Shown here piece after piece: positions 34,927-42,950 of a DNA stretch of 52,843 bases. The position numbers and the translations under genes were made by a program. The notes below the pieces were generated by a model that had not been told where the DNA came from, did not search any database, and worked only from the letters and a program-made list of their open reading frames with translations. The DNA lies in contig CAIRAW010000007.1 in the NCBI GenBank assembly GCA_903876735.1, positions 1 through 52,843 of the forward strand. Direction: 5' to 3'. Positions within the stretch are counted from its first letter, which is position 1; each line of letters starts with the position of its first letter. This DNA comes from an uncultured beta proteobacterium. GTDB lineage: Bacteria; Pseudomonadota; Gammaproteobacteria; Burkholderiales; Burkholderiaceae_C.

Positions 34927-35652
34927 ATGAGTGATGACAAATCCTTGCATCAGCGACGGCGCACCCTGACGGTGGCTGAGCTTGATGCCATTCCATGGAT
35001 TCATGTGCTGACGCCGCCAGAGCGCGAGCGGGCGGTCGACGATCTGAAGATCACGGAAGCGAGCACCGGCGAGTATGTTTGTCGCACCGGGCGCCAGGTG
35101 ACCTACTGGTTTGGCGTGATTGATGGCTTGCTCAAAATGAGCACCGAAAATGCGGAAGGCAAGACCATGACCTACATCGGTATGCCGCCCGGGGGCTGGT
35201 TTGGCGAAGGCACGGCCATGAAGCGCGAAAGCTATCGCTACAACATTCAGGCCTTGCGCGCCAGTCGGGTGGCTGGATTGCACGTGGACACTTTCCACTG
35301 GCTGCTTGACCACTCCATCGGCTTTAACCGGTTCATCATGAATCAGCTCAATGAGCGGCTCGGTCAGTTCATTGCGGCGCGTGAAATCGACCGCATGAAC
35401 AGTCCCGATGTCCGGGTCGCGCGCAGTCTGGCCGCGCTCTTCAACCCGGTCTTGTACCCAGGCGTTGGCGAGGTGCTGCGCATCACGCAGCAGGAACTGG
35501 CCTATCTGGTCGGGCTGTCGCGTCAGCGTGTGAATGAGGCGTTGACAGCGCTTGCCGATCAGGGCGCGATCCGGGTCGAGTACGGCGGTTTGCGGGTTCT
35601 GAACCTGGAGGCGCTGCGCGCTGCCGTATTCACGATCCGTCCCGTTGTTTAA
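34927..35652 (+). CDS. Crp/Fnr-family transcriptional regulator
   Basis: The 241-residue regulator has an N-terminal cyclic-nucleotide-type beta-roll (about 25-140, VIDGLLKMSTENAEGKTMTYIGMPPGGWFGEGT) and a dimerisation helix. Its winged helix-turn-helix reads ITQQELAYLVGLSRQRVNEALTALADQGAI. The FNR iron-sulfur cysteine set is absent, so it is not a classical oxygen sensor. AGGGAG precedes the ATG at 34927. It is divergent from the acid-uptake/activation operon and likely controls it, perhaps sensing an acyl-CoA or other effector. The effector is unknown. Confidence 0.92.
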   Translation: MSDDKSLHQRRRTLTVAELDAIPWIHVLTPPERERAVDDLKITEASTGEYVCRTGRQVTYWFGVIDGLLKMSTENAEGKTMTYIGMPPGGWFGEGTAMKRESYRYNIQALRASRVAGLHVDTFHWLLDHSIGFNRFIMNQLNERLGQFIAAREIDRMNSPDVRVARSLAALFNPVLYPGVGEVLRITQQELAYLVGLSRQRVNEALTALADQGAIRVEYGGLRVLNLEALRAAVFTIRPVV

Positions 35653-35703
35653 TGTGGGCTGTTGATCGATTATTTTTTCAGCATCCAAAATAAGGAGACT
35701 TTC

Positions 35704-36714
35704 ATGCCATCAAGCTTGCAGCCACTGCGCCGTTTGACGCTCGCCGTTCTGGCGGGCATTGCCGTTTTTTCATTCGCCAATCCGGTCCTGGGCCAGAGCG
35801 CCTGGCCGACCAAGTCGATCAGGATCGTCGTACCTTTTGCGGCGGGTGGCACGACCGACATTCTGGCCCGAGCCGTGGCGCCCGAGTTGTCCAAGGCGTT
35901 CGGCCAGCCTTTTGTCATTGAAAACAAGGGCGGTGCCGGCGGAAATTTGGGGGCCGACATTGTGGCCAAGTCGGCGCCGGACGGTTACACCCTGCTCATG
36001 GGTACCGTGGGAACACACGGCATCAACAAGTCGCTCTACAGTCGCATGCCCTACGATCCACAGAAAGACTTTGCCCCTATCACTCTGGTGGCCGGTGTGC
36101 CCAATGTGATGGAAATGAATGCCGAAAAAGCCAAAGCGCTGGGCATTAACAGCGTGCTTGATTTCATCGCTTACGCCAGGGCTCATCCGGGGCAGCTCAA
36201 CATGGCCTCCAGTGGCAACGGTACGTCGATCCATTTGGCGGGTGAGCTGTTCAAGACCCAGACCGGCATTTTCATGACGCATATTCCCTATACCGGCTCC
36301 GGCCCGGCGATGATGGGTTTGTTGTCGGGTGTGGTCGATGTGATGTTCGACAATCTGCCTTCTTCCATGGCCCAGATCAAGGGCGGCAAGCTCAAGGCTT
36401 TTGCCGTGACCAGTGCGCAGCGCTCGGCCGCCCTGCCGGATTTACCGACCGTGGAAGAAGCCGGCAAGCTCAAGGGTTTCGAGGCCAGCAGCTGGTTTGG
36501 CTTGCTCGCGCCCGCTGGAACGCCAGCCGACGTGGTGTTGCGGATCCAGCAGGAAACTGCCAAGGCGCTCAAGTCACCGGCCATGAAGGAGAAATTGCTG
36601 GCCCAGGGCGCCATTCCAAGCGGCAATACACCGCAGGAATTCGCGGCCTTGATTGACGCTGAAATCAAGAAGTGGGCGCCGGTGGTGAAGGCGTCCGGCG
36701 CCAAGGTCGATTGA
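35704..36714 (+). CDS. Bug/TctC-family periplasmic solute receptor
   Basis: The 336-residue protein starts at the ATG preceded by AAGGAG (35704) and has a signal peptide ending near NPVLGQ. The family core is [27 protein letters not shown] with [28 protein letters not shown]. It is the third such receptor in the window. It lies 51 bp downstream of the Crp/Fnr regulator on the same strand and may share its transcript. The ligand is unknown. Confidence 0.93.
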   Translation: MPSSLQPLRRLTLAVLAGIAVFSFANPVLGQSAWPTKSIRIVVPFAAGGTTDILARAVAPELSKAFGQPFVIENKGGAGGNLGADIVAKSAPDGYTLLMGTVGTHGINKSLYSRMPYDPQKDFAPITLVAGVPNVMEMNAEKAKALGINSVLDFIAYARAHPGQLNMASSGNGTSIHLAGELFKTQTGIFMTHIPYTGSGPAMMGLLSGVVDVMFDNLPSSMAQIKGGKLKAFAVTSAQRSAALPDLPTVEEAGKLKGFEASSWFGLLAPAGTPADVVLRIQQETAKALKSPAMKEKLLAQGAIPSGNTPQEFAALIDAEIKKWAPVVKASGAKVD

Positions 36715-36719
36715 CCTCG

Positions 36720-37064
36720 TCAGACACCCCAGACGATTTCGTGCCCGGTCTTTTCGCAGCGCTGCAGCATGGTGATGAAGGGCAGGGTGCGCTGGCGCAG
36801 CGAAATTGCCTCAAAGCGCGGAACGGCTTCATTGCGCGCCAGCGCCGCCGCCTTGGCCGCCGCCTGTTCGGCTTCTTCCTTGACCACGGCAGCCTCCAGT
36901 GCCACCACCGCAGCAGCCATCTGCTGCGGCAGGATGATGCCTTTGGCTGCGCTGCCCTCGTTGTCGTCTGGCGCTGCTTTGCCAATGATTTCAAGCACGC
37001 GCCTGCCATTGGGCTGCAGCATGATGAGGTCGCCGGTGGATTTGGATTTGAATTTATAGAGCAT
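36720..37064 (-). CDS. DUF1840-family protein
   Basis: The 114-residue protein begins MLYKFKSKSTGDLIMLQPNGRRVLEIIGK and ends FEAISLRQRTLPFITMLQRCEKTGHEIVWGV, the two conserved ends of DUF1840. An Ala/Glu-rich helical middle (EAAVVKEEAEQAAAKAAALA) separates them. The function is unknown, and the family is largely confined to beta-proteobacteria. It is convergent with the Bug receptor gene (5-bp gap) and divergent from the aminopeptidase gene with 26 bp between starts. Confidence 0.9.
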   Translation of the reverse strand: MLYKFKSKSTGDLIMLQPNGRRVLEIIGKAAPDDNEGSAAKGIILPQQMAAAVVALEAAVVKEEAEQAAAKAAALARNEAVPRFEAISLRQRTLPFITMLQRCEKTGHEIVWGV

Positions 37065-37090
37065 GGTGCGGCATCGTAAACTGAAGTCCC

Positions 37091-38173
37091 ATGCGAACCA
37101 TCCGTCTTGTTGCCGGAATACTTCTCTTCAGCCTGCTATCCGCTTGTGCTGATACGCGTTATTACCTGCAATCGATTGGCGGACATCTGCAACTCATGCA
37201 GGCGGCGCGTCCGATCGAGCAGTGGCTGGCGGACGAGACCGCAGCACCGGCCTTGAAGCAGCGGCTGGCGTTGGCACGGCGTATTCGCAGTTTTGCCACG
37301 ACAGACCTCAAATTGCCCGATAACGCCAGCTACCAGCGCTTCGCCGACCTGCAGCGCCCCTTTGCCGTCTGGAATATCGTGGCCGCGCCCGAACTTTCGC
37401 TGACCGTCAAGACCTGGTGTTTTCCGGTGGCAGGCTGCGTCGCCTACCGCGGGTATTTCGACCAGACCGAGGCCCGTTCACAGGTGCCGGCATTGCAGGC
37501 CGAGGGGCTGGAGGTCAGTGTTTACGGCGTGCCGGCTTACTCCACCTTGGGCTGGCTGAACTGGGCTGGCGGTGACCCGCTGCTCAACACCTTTGTCCAT
37601 TATCCGGACGGCGAACTGGCACGCTTGATTTTTCATGAGATGGCGCATCAGGTGGTCTATCTCAAGGACGACACGCTGTTCAACGAATCGTTTGCAACGG
37701 CGGTCGAGCGGCTCGGCGCTACGCGCTGGCTTGCGGCGCAGGGCTCCGAGGAGAGCCGGCGTGCTTACGCGGAGCTTGATGCCAGGCGCCAGCAGTTTCG
37801 CGCACTGGCCATGGCCACGCGTCAGCGTCTGAGCGACATTTACCTACAGGGCGAAATGACCGCCACCGAGCGAACGGTCCTGCTGGAGAAGAAGCGCCAA
37901 GCGATGCAGGACTTTCGCGCTGACTATGCCAGGTTGAAGGCCGGCTGGGGTGCTTACGCAGGCTATGACGCCTGGGTCGCAGGCGCCAACAATGCCAGTC
38001 TGGGCATTCAGGCGACCTACGATGAATGGGTGCCGGCTTTCGAGGCCCTGTTCGAGCGCGAAGGGCAGGACTGGGCGCGGTTCTATGATGCGGTCAGGCG
38101 TTTGGCGCAACAACCGGGCTCACAGCGGACCCGGTTTCTGAGGCAACTATCAGGGGAACACACAAGTGGCTGA
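37091..38173 (+). CDS. Predicted aminopeptidase lipoprotein (COG4324-type)
   Basis: The 360-residue protein carries a lipoprotein signal, LLFSLLSAC with Cys19 as the anchor. It matches the putative zinc aminopeptidase family: YLQSIGGHLQLMQAARPI near the start, KTWCFPVAGCVAYRGYF, and the metal motif FHEMAHQVVY (H182, E183, H186), with the third ligand likely in NESFATAVE. The substrate is unknown, and it is probably outward-facing in the periplasm. Its stop overlaps the following PHA-system gene by 8 bp, so the two are translated together. Confidence 0.9.
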   Translation: MRTIRLVAGILLFSLLSACADTRYYLQSIGGHLQLMQAARPIEQWLADETAAPALKQRLALARRIRSFATTDLKLPDNASYQRFADLQRPFAVWNIVAAPELSLTVKTWCFPVAGCVAYRGYFDQTEARSQVPALQAEGLEVSVYGVPAYSTLGWLNWAGGDPLLNTFVHYPDGELARLIFHEMAHQVVYLKDDTLFNESFATAVERLGATRWLAAQGSEESRRAYAELDARRQQFRALAMATRQRLSDIYLQGEMTATERTVLLEKKRQAMQDFRADYARLKAGWGAYAGYDAWVAGANNASLGIQATYDEWVPAFEALFEREGQDWARFYDAVRRLAQQPGSQRTRFLRQLSGEHTSG

Positions 38174-38492
38174 TCTTCATATCTCGCGCGAACACGCGCT
38201 CGGTTTGCACGCGGCGCGCAAGCTTGCATTTACCTGGGCTGAGCATGTGGAAAAAGAATTCGGCATGAGTTGCACCTACGAGGAAGGCAAACTGGTCGAT
38301 GAGGTGTGTTTTACCCGAACCGGTGTTGAGGGCACGTTGATCGTGACCCGGGACCACTTCGAACTCAAGGCCAAACTTGGTTTTCTGGTCGGCGCCTTCA
38401 AGAACCGCATTGAGAGCGAAATCGTCAAAAACCTCGATGATCTGCTCAAGACCAAGCCAGTCGCCAGAAAGCACACGGCTGTGAAGAAGTGA
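38166..38492 (+). CDS. Polyhydroxyalkanoic acid system family protein
   Basis: This 108-residue protein starts at a GTG preceded by AGGGGAA. It reads MADLHISREHALGLHAARKLAFTWAEHVEKEFGMSC and has the KAKLGFLVGAFKNRIESEI region typical of small putative polyhydroxyalkanoic-acid-system proteins, thought to act at storage granules. It overlaps the upstream lipoprotein gene by eight bases and is convergent with the acyl-CoA-binding protein gene. A function in granule biology is known only by association. Confidence 0.85.
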   Translation: MADLHISREHALGLHAARKLAFTWAEHVEKEFGMSCTYEEGKLVDEVCFTRTGVEGTLIVTRDHFELKAKLGFLVGAFKNRIESEIVKNLDDLLKTKPVARKHTAVKK

Positions 38493-38511
38493 GCGCCGGG
38501 TTGGCCCGGAC

Positions 38512-38766
38512 TCAGCTCAGTGATTCGATCAGATCGATGTATTGCTGCATTGCGTCTGTGCTGGAGGTGCCCTTCAACGCGTTCCATGCGTCCCACTTGG
38601 CGCGCCCGATCATGTCACCAAATCCGGGCTTCTTCTCGCCGTTGTCGCCGGAGCTGGCCTGCTTGTAGTGGGCGTAAATCTTGAGCAAGGTGGCGTTGTC
38701 AGGGCGCTCGGTCAGGTTTTTTGAATTGACAACGGCGGCTTCAAATTTTGCTTTCAGATCTGACAT
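38512..38766 (-). CDS. Acyl-CoA-binding protein (ACBP)
   Basis: A small four-helix cytosolic protein that binds and buffers long-chain acyl-CoA. The 84-residue chain starting MSDLKAKFEAAVVNSKNLTERPDNATLLKIYAHYKQA contains the signature LLKIYAHYKQASSGDNGEKKPGFGDMIGRAKWDAWNALKG. This includes the Tyr and Lys residues (YxxYKQA, KxxWxAW) that hold the CoA. The start at 38766 follows GGGAGA; a longer reading from 38796 is not favoured. It sits upstream of and divergent from the wax ester synthase, which uses acyl-CoA. Confidence 0.95.
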   Translation of the reverse strand: MSDLKAKFEAAVVNSKNLTERPDNATLLKIYAHYKQASSGDNGEKKPGFGDMIGRAKWDAWNALKGTSSTDAMQQYIDLIESLS

Positions 38767-38785
38767 GATTTTCTCCCGATAAGGA

Positions 38786-38810
38786 AAATACCCCACCTAT
38801 TGGGGTATTT
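38786..38810. promoter_or_regulatory. 9-bp inverted repeat between the ACBP and wax ester synthase genes
   Basis: AAATACCCC and GGGGTATTT are perfect inverted arms around a 7-bp centre, 20 bp upstream of the ACBP start and 92 bp before the acyltransferase start. It may be a shared operator. It also ends in T residues on both strands, so a weak terminator is possible. Confidence 0.4.
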
Positions 38811-38901
38811 GCCCATTATCTTAAGCGCGGTTTTCGCTTCAAATGGTCAATATTTCCCAGTGTTCAAATTTTGAGACCTGGTTACTGAATCTGGAGCTTC
38901 T

Positions 38902-40500
38902 ATGGTTACCCGAATCGTTGCCGAAAGAGTTGCCAAAAATGCCGGTCGCCGGGCCGGCGGCGGGCCGGTTGCCAGCAAAGCCGGCAAGACGGTACGCCGT
39001 GCTGCCAAGGTGGTGCAAAAGAATGTGACGAATGCGGTCAACGGTACGTTGGGGATTACCGGCGAGCGCATGAGCAAGGTCGACACCGCCTGGCTGCGCA
39101 TGGACTCCCCCAGCAATCTGATGATGATTGTGGGTGTCTGGATACTGAAGCCCGGCGTCAGTTATCAGGCGGTGTGCGACCGCATTGAAGAGCGTTTTCT
39201 CAAATACCCGCGCTTCGGGCAGTATGCGCTGCAGGATGCGGCCGGCGCCACCTGGGTCACAGACCCGCACTTCCAGATTGAGCGGCATGTCGTGCGTGAG
39301 ACCTTGCCGGTGTCGAAGGCGGGCAAGGAGCAGCAGGCGCTGCAGGATAGATTGGGCGAACTGGCCGTGACGCCGCTCGACAGGCGCCATCCGCTATGGC
39401 AATTCCATCTGGTCGAACACTACCAGGGCGGCTCTGCCCTGATGGTGCGCATGCACCATTGCATTGCCGATGGGATTGCCTTGATTTCGGTCACACAGTC
39501 TATGGTCGATGGCGGTACTGAGCCGCCACGGCGCAGGGGCAGAGCCTTGCACCATGGCGGGCTGGAGGGGGCCGAGGAATGGTTTGCCGACAGCCTGATC
39601 AAACCGTTTACCCATGTTGCGGTGAAGGCGCTGGGTGCTGCTGGTGACGGCGCGGTCAATGCGATGGAGATGATGATTGAGCCGCAAAAAGGAGTCGAGA
39701 AGGGGCTGGCGGGGTCGCTGGATCTGGCCAGGATGGCGTATCAGGTGCTGCGTGACGGCGCCGCGCTGGCGCTCATGCCAGATGACTCGCCGACCCGACT
39801 CAAGGGTATCCCCGGCACGCGCAAGCGCGTTGCCTGGTGCCAGCCGATTCCGCTGGACGAGGTGCGAGCCATCGGCAAGGCATTGAACTGTTCGATCAAC
39901 GATGTTTTGCTCAGTTGTGTTTCGGGCGCGATTGCCGGCTACCTCAAGCAATTTGGCGACGAGGTGCAGGGCAAGGAAATCCGCGCCATGGTGCCGGTCA
40001 ATCTGCGCCCCTTGGAAGAAGCGTACAAGTTGGGTAACCGATTTGGCCTGGCGCCGGTGGTGCTGCCGATTGGCGTGGAAAATCCGGTGGAACGGGTTTA
40101 CGAGGTGCGCCGACGCATGAGCGATATGAAAGGCAGCACGCAGCCCTTGCTGGCTTTCGGGCTGCTGGCGGTGGCAGGCCTGTTGATCAAGCCGGCACAG
40201 GACGCCATGCTGGGCTTGTTCTCCAAGAAAACAACGGCCGTCATGACCAATGTGCCCGGACCTCGCGAAAAACTGAAGTTCTGTGGCGCCACGCTGGAGC
40301 AGAGCCTGTTCTGGGTGCCGCAATCGGGAACCGTCGGTCTGGGCGTTTCAATTTTGAGTTACGGTGGCGGCGTTCAGTTTGGCGTCATCAGTGACACGAC
40401 GCTGTGCCCGCAACCACAGAAGATCATTGATCAGTTCGAGCCGGAATTTGCCAAACTTTCGCTGCTGACTTTGATGCTGCCCTGGGGTGAGGGAGGCTGA
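38902..40500 (+). CDS. Wax ester synthase / diacylglycerol acyltransferase (WS/DGAT)
   Basis: The enzyme esterifies acyl-CoA to a fatty alcohol or diacylglycerol, giving wax esters or triacylglycerol. The 532-residue protein has the catalytic HHxxxDG as MHHCIADG (H185, H186, D190), the family start MSKVDTAWLRMDSPSNLMMI and the C-terminal MTNVPGPREKLKFCGA with YGGGVQFGVISD. It is longer than usual at the N-terminus by about 45 residues of basic Lys/Arg/Ala sequence (RIVAERVAKNAGRRAGG), which could contact granules or membranes. TGGAGC precedes the ATG. Neighbours include an acyl-CoA-binding protein and a fatty acyl-CoA reductase. Confidence 0.95.
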   Translation: MVTRIVAERVAKNAGRRAGGGPVASKAGKTVRRAAKVVQKNVTNAVNGTLGITGERMSKVDTAWLRMDSPSNLMMIVGVWILKPGVSYQAVCDRIEERFLKYPRFGQYALQDAAGATWVTDPHFQIERHVVRETLPVSKAGKEQQALQDRLGELAVTPLDRRHPLWQFHLVEHYQGGSALMVRMHHCIADGIALISVTQSMVDGGTEPPRRRGRALHHGGLEGAEEWFADSLIKPFTHVAVKALGAAGDGAVNAMEMMIEPQKGVEKGLAGSLDLARMAYQVLRDGAALALMPDDSPTRLKGIPGTRKRVAWCQPIPLDEVRAIGKALNCSINDVLLSCVSGAIAGYLKQFGDEVQGKEIRAMVPVNLRPLEEAYKLGNRFGLAPVVLPIGVENPVERVYEVRRRMSDMKGSTQPLLAFGLLAVAGLLIKPAQDAMLGLFSKKTTAVMTNVPGPREKLKFCGATLEQSLFWVPQSGTVGLGVSILSYGGGVQFGVISDTTLCPQPQKIIDQFEPEFAKLSLLTLMLPWGEGG

Positions 40501-40510
40501 TGGCGGGTGC

Positions 40511-41287
40511 TCAGTCGTCCGCGAGTTCGACCTTGGCCATTTCTACGTCCAGACGCTCCATCGCATCCAGTGGTTTTGCCGCGGCTGCCTGCTGATACAG
40601 GCGTGTCGCCTCTTTCAGCATCTTTTCACCATCAAGCATGAGCATGGCGTTGGCGTATTCGATCATGCCAATGGCGGATTCGAAATTCAGTTTGAGGGCT
40701 TGCTGCAGCAGCGCCAGACCGGTGTCTTTCTTGGCGCCATAGGTCATACCACCGATGAGCGAGCCGACCTTGTCGATGACCTCGGCGTGAAACGCGCCCA
40801 ATGCGATGTGGGCGTCGGCGTGTTTGGGCTCCAGTTTGATCACGTTTTCCAGTGATACCTTGACCTTGCTGCCAAGCCCCTGGGCCAGCGCCTTGGCGAC
40901 GCTGATGCCCTGGCTGTAGCGACTCAGCGCATAAGCCTGCCAATATTGCGCATTGATGTTCAGGGGATCATTTTTGACCTGCGCTTCGGCTCGGCGTGCG
41001 ACTTCCAGAAACAGTTCAAGACGTGCTTTTTCCTGTTTTTCGAGGTAGGTGGCGTAAACGCAAGCTGCTTTGTTGGCCACGGTGAGACCGTCGCCGCCGA
41101 TCTTCACCCCCAGGTCAACCGCCTTCTGGAATTCACCGCTGTGGAACAGTGCCCAGGCCTGCAAAACATTGGCGTCCGTGGGCATTGGCTCGGCATCGCC
41201 AGCATGAAGGCGGGCCCAGTTCTTCTTGACACTGGCGACGTCAAATGCATAGTCGCCTGCATAGGGAAAGGCGGTCCATTGGGCCAT
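40511..41287 (-). CDS. TPR-like repeat protein of unknown function
   Basis: The 258-residue soluble protein is almost wholly helical with tetratricopeptide-like pairs: NVLQAWALFHSGEFQKAVDLG, NINAQYWQAYALSRYSQGIS and KHADAHIALGAFHAEVIDKVGS, then FESAIGMIEYANAMLMLDG. There is no signal peptide or membrane span. GAGGAGA precedes the ATG. It begins 23 bp after the TetR regulator stop on the same strand, so the two are probably one operon, and it may be a scaffold for a partner protein. The specific role is unknown. Confidence 0.8.
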   Translation of the reverse strand: MAQWTAFPYAGDYAFDVASVKKNWARLHAGDAEPMPTDANVLQAWALFHSGEFQKAVDLGVKIGGDGLTVANKAACVYATYLEKQEKARLELFLEVARRAEAQVKNDPLNINAQYWQAYALSRYSQGISVAKALAQGLGSKVKVSLENVIKLEPKHADAHIALGAFHAEVIDKVGSLIGGMTYGAKKDTGLALLQQALKLNFESAIGMIEYANAMLMLDGEKMLKEATRLYQQAAAAKPLDAMERLDVEMAKVELADD

Positions 41288-41310
41288 TGCTGTCTCCTCT
41301 ACCCGAATTA

Positions 41311-41973
41311 TTATTTGTCGCTGTTATTGTAGGCGCCAACCAGCGCCAGCAGATGTGCGCGCTGGCCTTTCTCCAGGTAGGGTACCAGCAGGTTCAGCAC
41401 ATGTTGAGCGCCCCGAAGCAGGGCTGACTGTGCGTTTTCGGGTTCGAGTGCATGGCGCGGGTCGCGCACATATTCAAAGCTGAGCCAATACGTCAGCACC
41501 ACCACCATGCTGGTGGCGGTTGCCTCGACCTCCCGCGTGTCGATGACGATGGCGCCGCTGCGGCTCATGCCGTCGAGCAGCGCGCGCACGGCGCGTGTCT
41601 TGTTCTTCAGGACGGACTGAAAGTGTGTTTCCAGGCGCCGGTTCTTGCTTAGCAGGTCATTGAGGTCGCGGTAGAAGAAACGGTATTGCCAGATCAGTTC
41701 GAACAGGGTGTGCATGAAGAACCAGGCGCTCTCCACATCGCGCACGCCATCACTGGCATTGAGCAACTCGTTCAAGTCGCGCTCAAAGCGGTCGAACAGT
41801 GAATTGATGAGTTCTTCTTTTGCTGGGTAATGGTAATAAAGGTTGCCCGGGCTGATGCCGAGCTCAGCCGAGATCAGTGTGGTCGATACATTGGGCTCGC
41901 CAAAACGGTTGAATAGCGCCAGCGTGACTTCCAGAATTCGCTCGGCCGTGCGTCGTGGCGCTTTCTTTACCAT
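41311..41973 (-). CDS. TetR/AcrR-family transcriptional regulator
   Basis: This 220-residue regulator starts at MVKKAPRRTAERILEVTLALFNRFGEPNVSTTLISAELGISPGNLYYHYPAKEEL, with the TetR helix-turn-helix at about 25-50. The ligand domain is all-helical and contains WFFMHTLFELIWQYRFFYRDLNDLLSKN, a pattern seen in TetR proteins of lipid and PHA metabolism. The start at 41973 is chosen over an upstream ATG at 42072, whose extension is uncharacteristic. It lies between the wax ester synthase and the phasin and acyl reductase genes, so control of lipid-storage genes is plausible but inferred. Confidence 0.92.
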   Translation of the reverse strand: MVKKAPRRTAERILEVTLALFNRFGEPNVSTTLISAELGISPGNLYYHYPAKEELINSLFDRFERDLNELLNASDGVRDVESAWFFMHTLFELIWQYRFFYRDLNDLLSKNRRLETHFQSVLKNKTRAVRALLDGMSRSGAIVIDTREVEATATSMVVVLTYWLSFEYVRDPRHALEPENAQSALLRGAQHVLNLLVPYLEKGQRAHLLALVGAYNNSDK

Positions 41974-42071
41974 GGTGCGCGAGTCGGTTTTGGCTTCATA
42001 AAGGCAAAGTGTAGGCCGGATCGGGATGACGGCTTGCTGCGATGCAGCAATCACTGTCGCTGCGCCAAGCA

Positions 42072-42097
42072 AAAGAGGGCGCCTAGGCGCCCTCTTT
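42072..42097. terminator. Perfect 26-bp palindromic bidirectional terminator
   Basis: AAAGAGGGCGCCT and its exact complement meet without a spacer, giving a GC-rich stem flanked by A and T tracts. It lies 53 bp after the phasin stop and would end leftward transcription before the TetR gene. Confidence 0.8.
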
Positions 42098-42150
42098 CAA
42101 CATTGTTAACGCACGGCCAGTGCCGCGGGCCACAGTCTGGTCAGACCGTT

Positions 42151-42690
42151 TCAGGCGCCCGTTACGGCAGCTGGCTTCGCAGTCTTGCGGACGCTCGCGC
42201 GCTTGGCGACGCCAGCGGCCCTCTTCGCCGGTGCCTTCTTGGCCACTTTCTTTGGAGCCGCTTTAGCGGCTGCTCCTTTGGGCGACAACTTTTGTACGCT
42301 CTTGTTCAGGTCGTCGATGCGACTGATCAGGGCGCTGATGTCCTTGGCAGAAGGCACGCCCAGCTTGTGCAAGGCCTTGGCGACCCGATCTTCAAAAATA
42401 CTCTCCAGCTTGTCCCACTGGCCGGAAGCCTTGGAAGAAATATCGGTTGCCATGCTGGACATCTTGCTGCTGGCTTCAGAAATCTTCTCTTCGGCCACGG
42501 ATTGCGTCTTGCGTTGCATGTTGACGCCTTCTTTGATCAGGGCTTCGATGGCTTTTGTGCCTTCGGCCTGCGCCTTGCTGAAGGCACCGACGCCAGCTTG
42601 CCAGATCTGTTGGGCCGAGTCCTTGACGGATCCGCTCAGCGGAGCTGCGACTTTTTTCGATGTCTTTGATTTTTGCAACTTGGTGACCAT
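42151..42690 (-). CDS. Phasin-type PHA granule-associated protein
   Basis: Phasins coat polyhydroxyalkanoate granules. The 179-residue protein has a central coiled-coil-prone region (about 15-130) with SAQQIWQAGVGAFSKAQAEGTKAIEALIKEG. This matches the PhaI/PhaF phasin domain. A basic Lys/Ala/Pro tail follows (KVAKKAPAKRAAGVAKRASVRK) like PhaF, which may bind nucleoid DNA. GGAG precedes the ATG at 42690. It is transcribed alone, with a strong terminator downstream. Confidence 0.9.
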   Translation of the reverse strand: MVTKLQKSKTSKKVAAPLSGSVKDSAQQIWQAGVGAFSKAQAEGTKAIEALIKEGVNMQRKTQSVAEEKISEASSKMSSMATDISSKASGQWDKLESIFEDRVAKALHKLGVPSAKDISALISRIDDLNKSVQKLSPKGAAAKAAPKKVAKKAPAKRAAGVAKRASVRKTAKPAAVTGA

Positions 42691-42868
42691 GGGAAACTCC
42701 AGAAAGGTTGGGAAATCGAGCGCTACTGCATGGATCGGCATGGCGCTTTGGAACGAACTTTAAGGCCAGCTAGAGCCGTTTTGTAGGTGAGGCATCCTAA
42801 ATTCCTAGGGTTTGGGCTCTAGGGAGCGGTTGCAAGAACTGCACAGCGCCCCTTGAAAACCGGACCAG

Positions 42869-42894
42869 GTAAACCTGCCAGAGCGCGGGTTTAC
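42869..42894. promoter_or_regulatory. Inverted repeat GTAAACC-N12-GGTTTAC upstream of the acyl reductase
   Basis: Perfect 7-bp arms with a 12-bp spacer end 56 bp before the two-domain reductase start. A second pair of arms, CTAGAGCC (42770-42777) and GGCTCTAG (42815-42822), lies further left. They may be operators for a regulator such as the nearby TetR protein. The rest of the gap 42691-42950 shows nothing identifiable. Confidence 0.35.
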
Positions 42895-42950
42895 GCTGAA
42901 TAGCGAATGTCTCAATTTCGGCAAAAATGCGTTATCTCAACGGGGGTCTT

